Shown piece by piece: positions 4,867 to 5,616 of a DNA stretch of 5,616 nucleotides (positions are counted from its first letter, which is position 1; every line of letters starts with the position of its first letter). Source of the DNA: Rhodocyclaceae bacterium UBA5602 (GTDB lineage: Bacteria; Pseudomonadota; Gammaproteobacteria; Burkholderiales; Rhodocyclaceae); the NCBI GenBank assembly GCA_002424865.1, contig DILC01000019.1:13146-18761 (forward strand). Reading direction: 5' to 3'. The notes below the pieces were generated by a model that was given only the letters and a program-made list of their open reading frames with translations, did not search any database and was not told the DNA's origin. Both the position numbers and the translations under genes were made by a program.

Positions 4867-5616
4867 ATGTCTGCCGTTCCTGATTCCCCCCCTGATTCCC
4901 ACCGATAACGACGCGCAGGAAACCCGCGAATGGCTTGATGCACTGGCTGGCGTCATCGAGCACGCGGGACCACAGCGCGCCCATTTCCTGCTCGAACAAC
5001 TGATCGCCGAAGGCCACCGCGCCGGCATCAACATCCCCTACAGCGCCACGACCGACTACATCAACACCATCCCCGTCGACCAGCAACCACTGATGCCCGG
5101 CGACCCGGATATGGAGCACACCATCCGCGCCTATGCGCGCTGGAATGCGATGGTCATGGTGCTGCGCGCCAACCGCGACGGCTCCGGCCTCGGCGGGCAT
5201 ATCGCCAGTTACGCTTCGGCCGCGACCCTGTATGACGTTGGCTTCAACCATTTCTGGCGTTCGCCGACCGGGAACAAGGACGGCGACTTGGTGCTCATCC
5301 AGGGGCATTCATCGCCGGGCATTTACGCCCGCGCATTTTTGCTCAACCGGTTTACCGAAGAGCAGATGGACAACTTCCGCCGCGAAGTCGGCGGCAAGGG
5401 CTTGCCAAGCTATCCGCACCCATGGCTCATGCCCGACTTCTGGCAATTCCCCACCGTGTCCATGGGCCTTGGTCCCTTGCAGGCGATTTATCACGCACGT
5501 TTCATGAAATACATGCAGGACCGCAATCTGGCGGACACTGCCGGGCGCAAGGTGTGGGCCTTCATGGGCGATGGCGAAATGGACGAACCGGAATCCATGG
5601 GCGCCATTGGCGTGGC
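4867..5616 (+). CDS. aceE: Pyruvate dehydrogenase E1 (homodimeric), N-terminal part; frame broken near the start; runs off the window
   Basis: AceE decarboxylates pyruvate with thiamine diphosphate and hands the acetyl group to the E2 lipoyl domain (AceF). From about 4904 the frame reads DNDAQETREWLDALAGVI and continues unbroken to the window end, covering roughly the first 240 of about 890 residues. Family blocks seen are LGGHIASYASAATLYDVGF, GHSSPGIYARAF (the two active-site His regions) and the ThDP/Mg motif GDGEMDEPES near the end. The ATG at 4867 has a good ribosome site and opens MSAVPDSPP, but that frame stops at TAA 4906-4908; the conserved frame is +1 relative to it. No ATG exists in the conserved frame before 5093, which would remove about 75 residues. 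Deleting either copy of the 10-base direct repeat CCTGATTCCC, or one C of the C7 run at 4886-4892, restores a normal N-terminus. It could be a true mutation, slippage or a read error. It is transcribed divergently from gmd. Confidence 0.93.
4879..4900. repeat. 10-base direct repeat with C7 run at the aceE frame break
   Basis: CCTGATTCCC occurs at 4879-4888 and again at 4891-4900, separated by CC, with a run of seven C at 4886-4892. Removing one copy gives MSAVPDSPTDNDAQETREW, whose distance from Met to the ETREW segment is close to that of known AceE proteins. Removing a single C gives MSAVPDSPLIPTDNDAQETR. Both restore the frame. Confidence 0.85.

Noticed and set aside
4790..5308. 172-codon minus-strand open frame opposite aceE
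   Set aside because: It is antisense to the conserved AceE frame, has no recognisable domain and lacks a convincing ribosome site.

Overview
The window suggests a proteobacterium, most likely a betaproteobacterium. The evidence is moderately high GC, the homodimeric type of pyruvate dehydrogenase E1 (aceE), and a set of GDP-D-rhamnose and rhamnan-type glycosyltransferase genes resembling the Pseudomonas A-band (common polysaccharide) locus. The taxon is inferred from protein character only; no marker RNA is present.

Layout: four genes run leftward on the minus strand from about 4638 to 109, in transcription order gmd (GDP-mannose 4,6-dehydratase), rmd (GDP-4-keto-6-deoxy-mannose reductase), a WbpY-like GT4 glycosyltransferase and a WbpZ-like GT4 glycosyltransferase. 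To the right, after a 228-base divergent control region (4639-4866), the first quarter or so of aceE runs rightward off the window edge. Positions 1-108 hold no gene I can support. A 268-base gap (3282-3549) separates gmd from rmd, while rmd and the first glycosyltransferase share one base (TAATG) and the two glycosyltransferases are 24 bases apart.

Working together: Gmd dehydrates GDP-D-mannose to GDP-4-keto-6-deoxy-D-mannose, Rmd reduces this to GDP-D-rhamnose, and the two GT4 enzymes plausibly start or extend a D-rhamnose or D-mannose-containing O-polysaccharide on the cytoplasmic face of the inner membrane. The ABC exporter (wzm/wzt) and a polymerising transferase (wbpX type) that complete the Pseudomonas locus are not in this window.

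The most unusual points are these. (1) GC-rich palindromic repeat-like elements lie in the locus. Two sit inside reading frames without breaking them: in gmd, adding a PTPTLSQGEG-type peptide, and in the WbpY-like gene, adding PSPPPGEGG. Another lies between a consensus -35 and a consensus -10 upstream of gmd. (2) The aceE frame is broken near its start: the well-placed ATG at 4867 opens a frame that ends at 4906, while the conserved protein continues one frame over. A 10-base tandem duplication (4879-4888 / 4891-4900), or one extra C in a C7 run, explains the break. (3) A perfect 12-base palindrome sits at the predicted gmd transcription start. I see no CRISPR array, tRNA, rRNA, insertion sequence or clearly new multi-gene system here.
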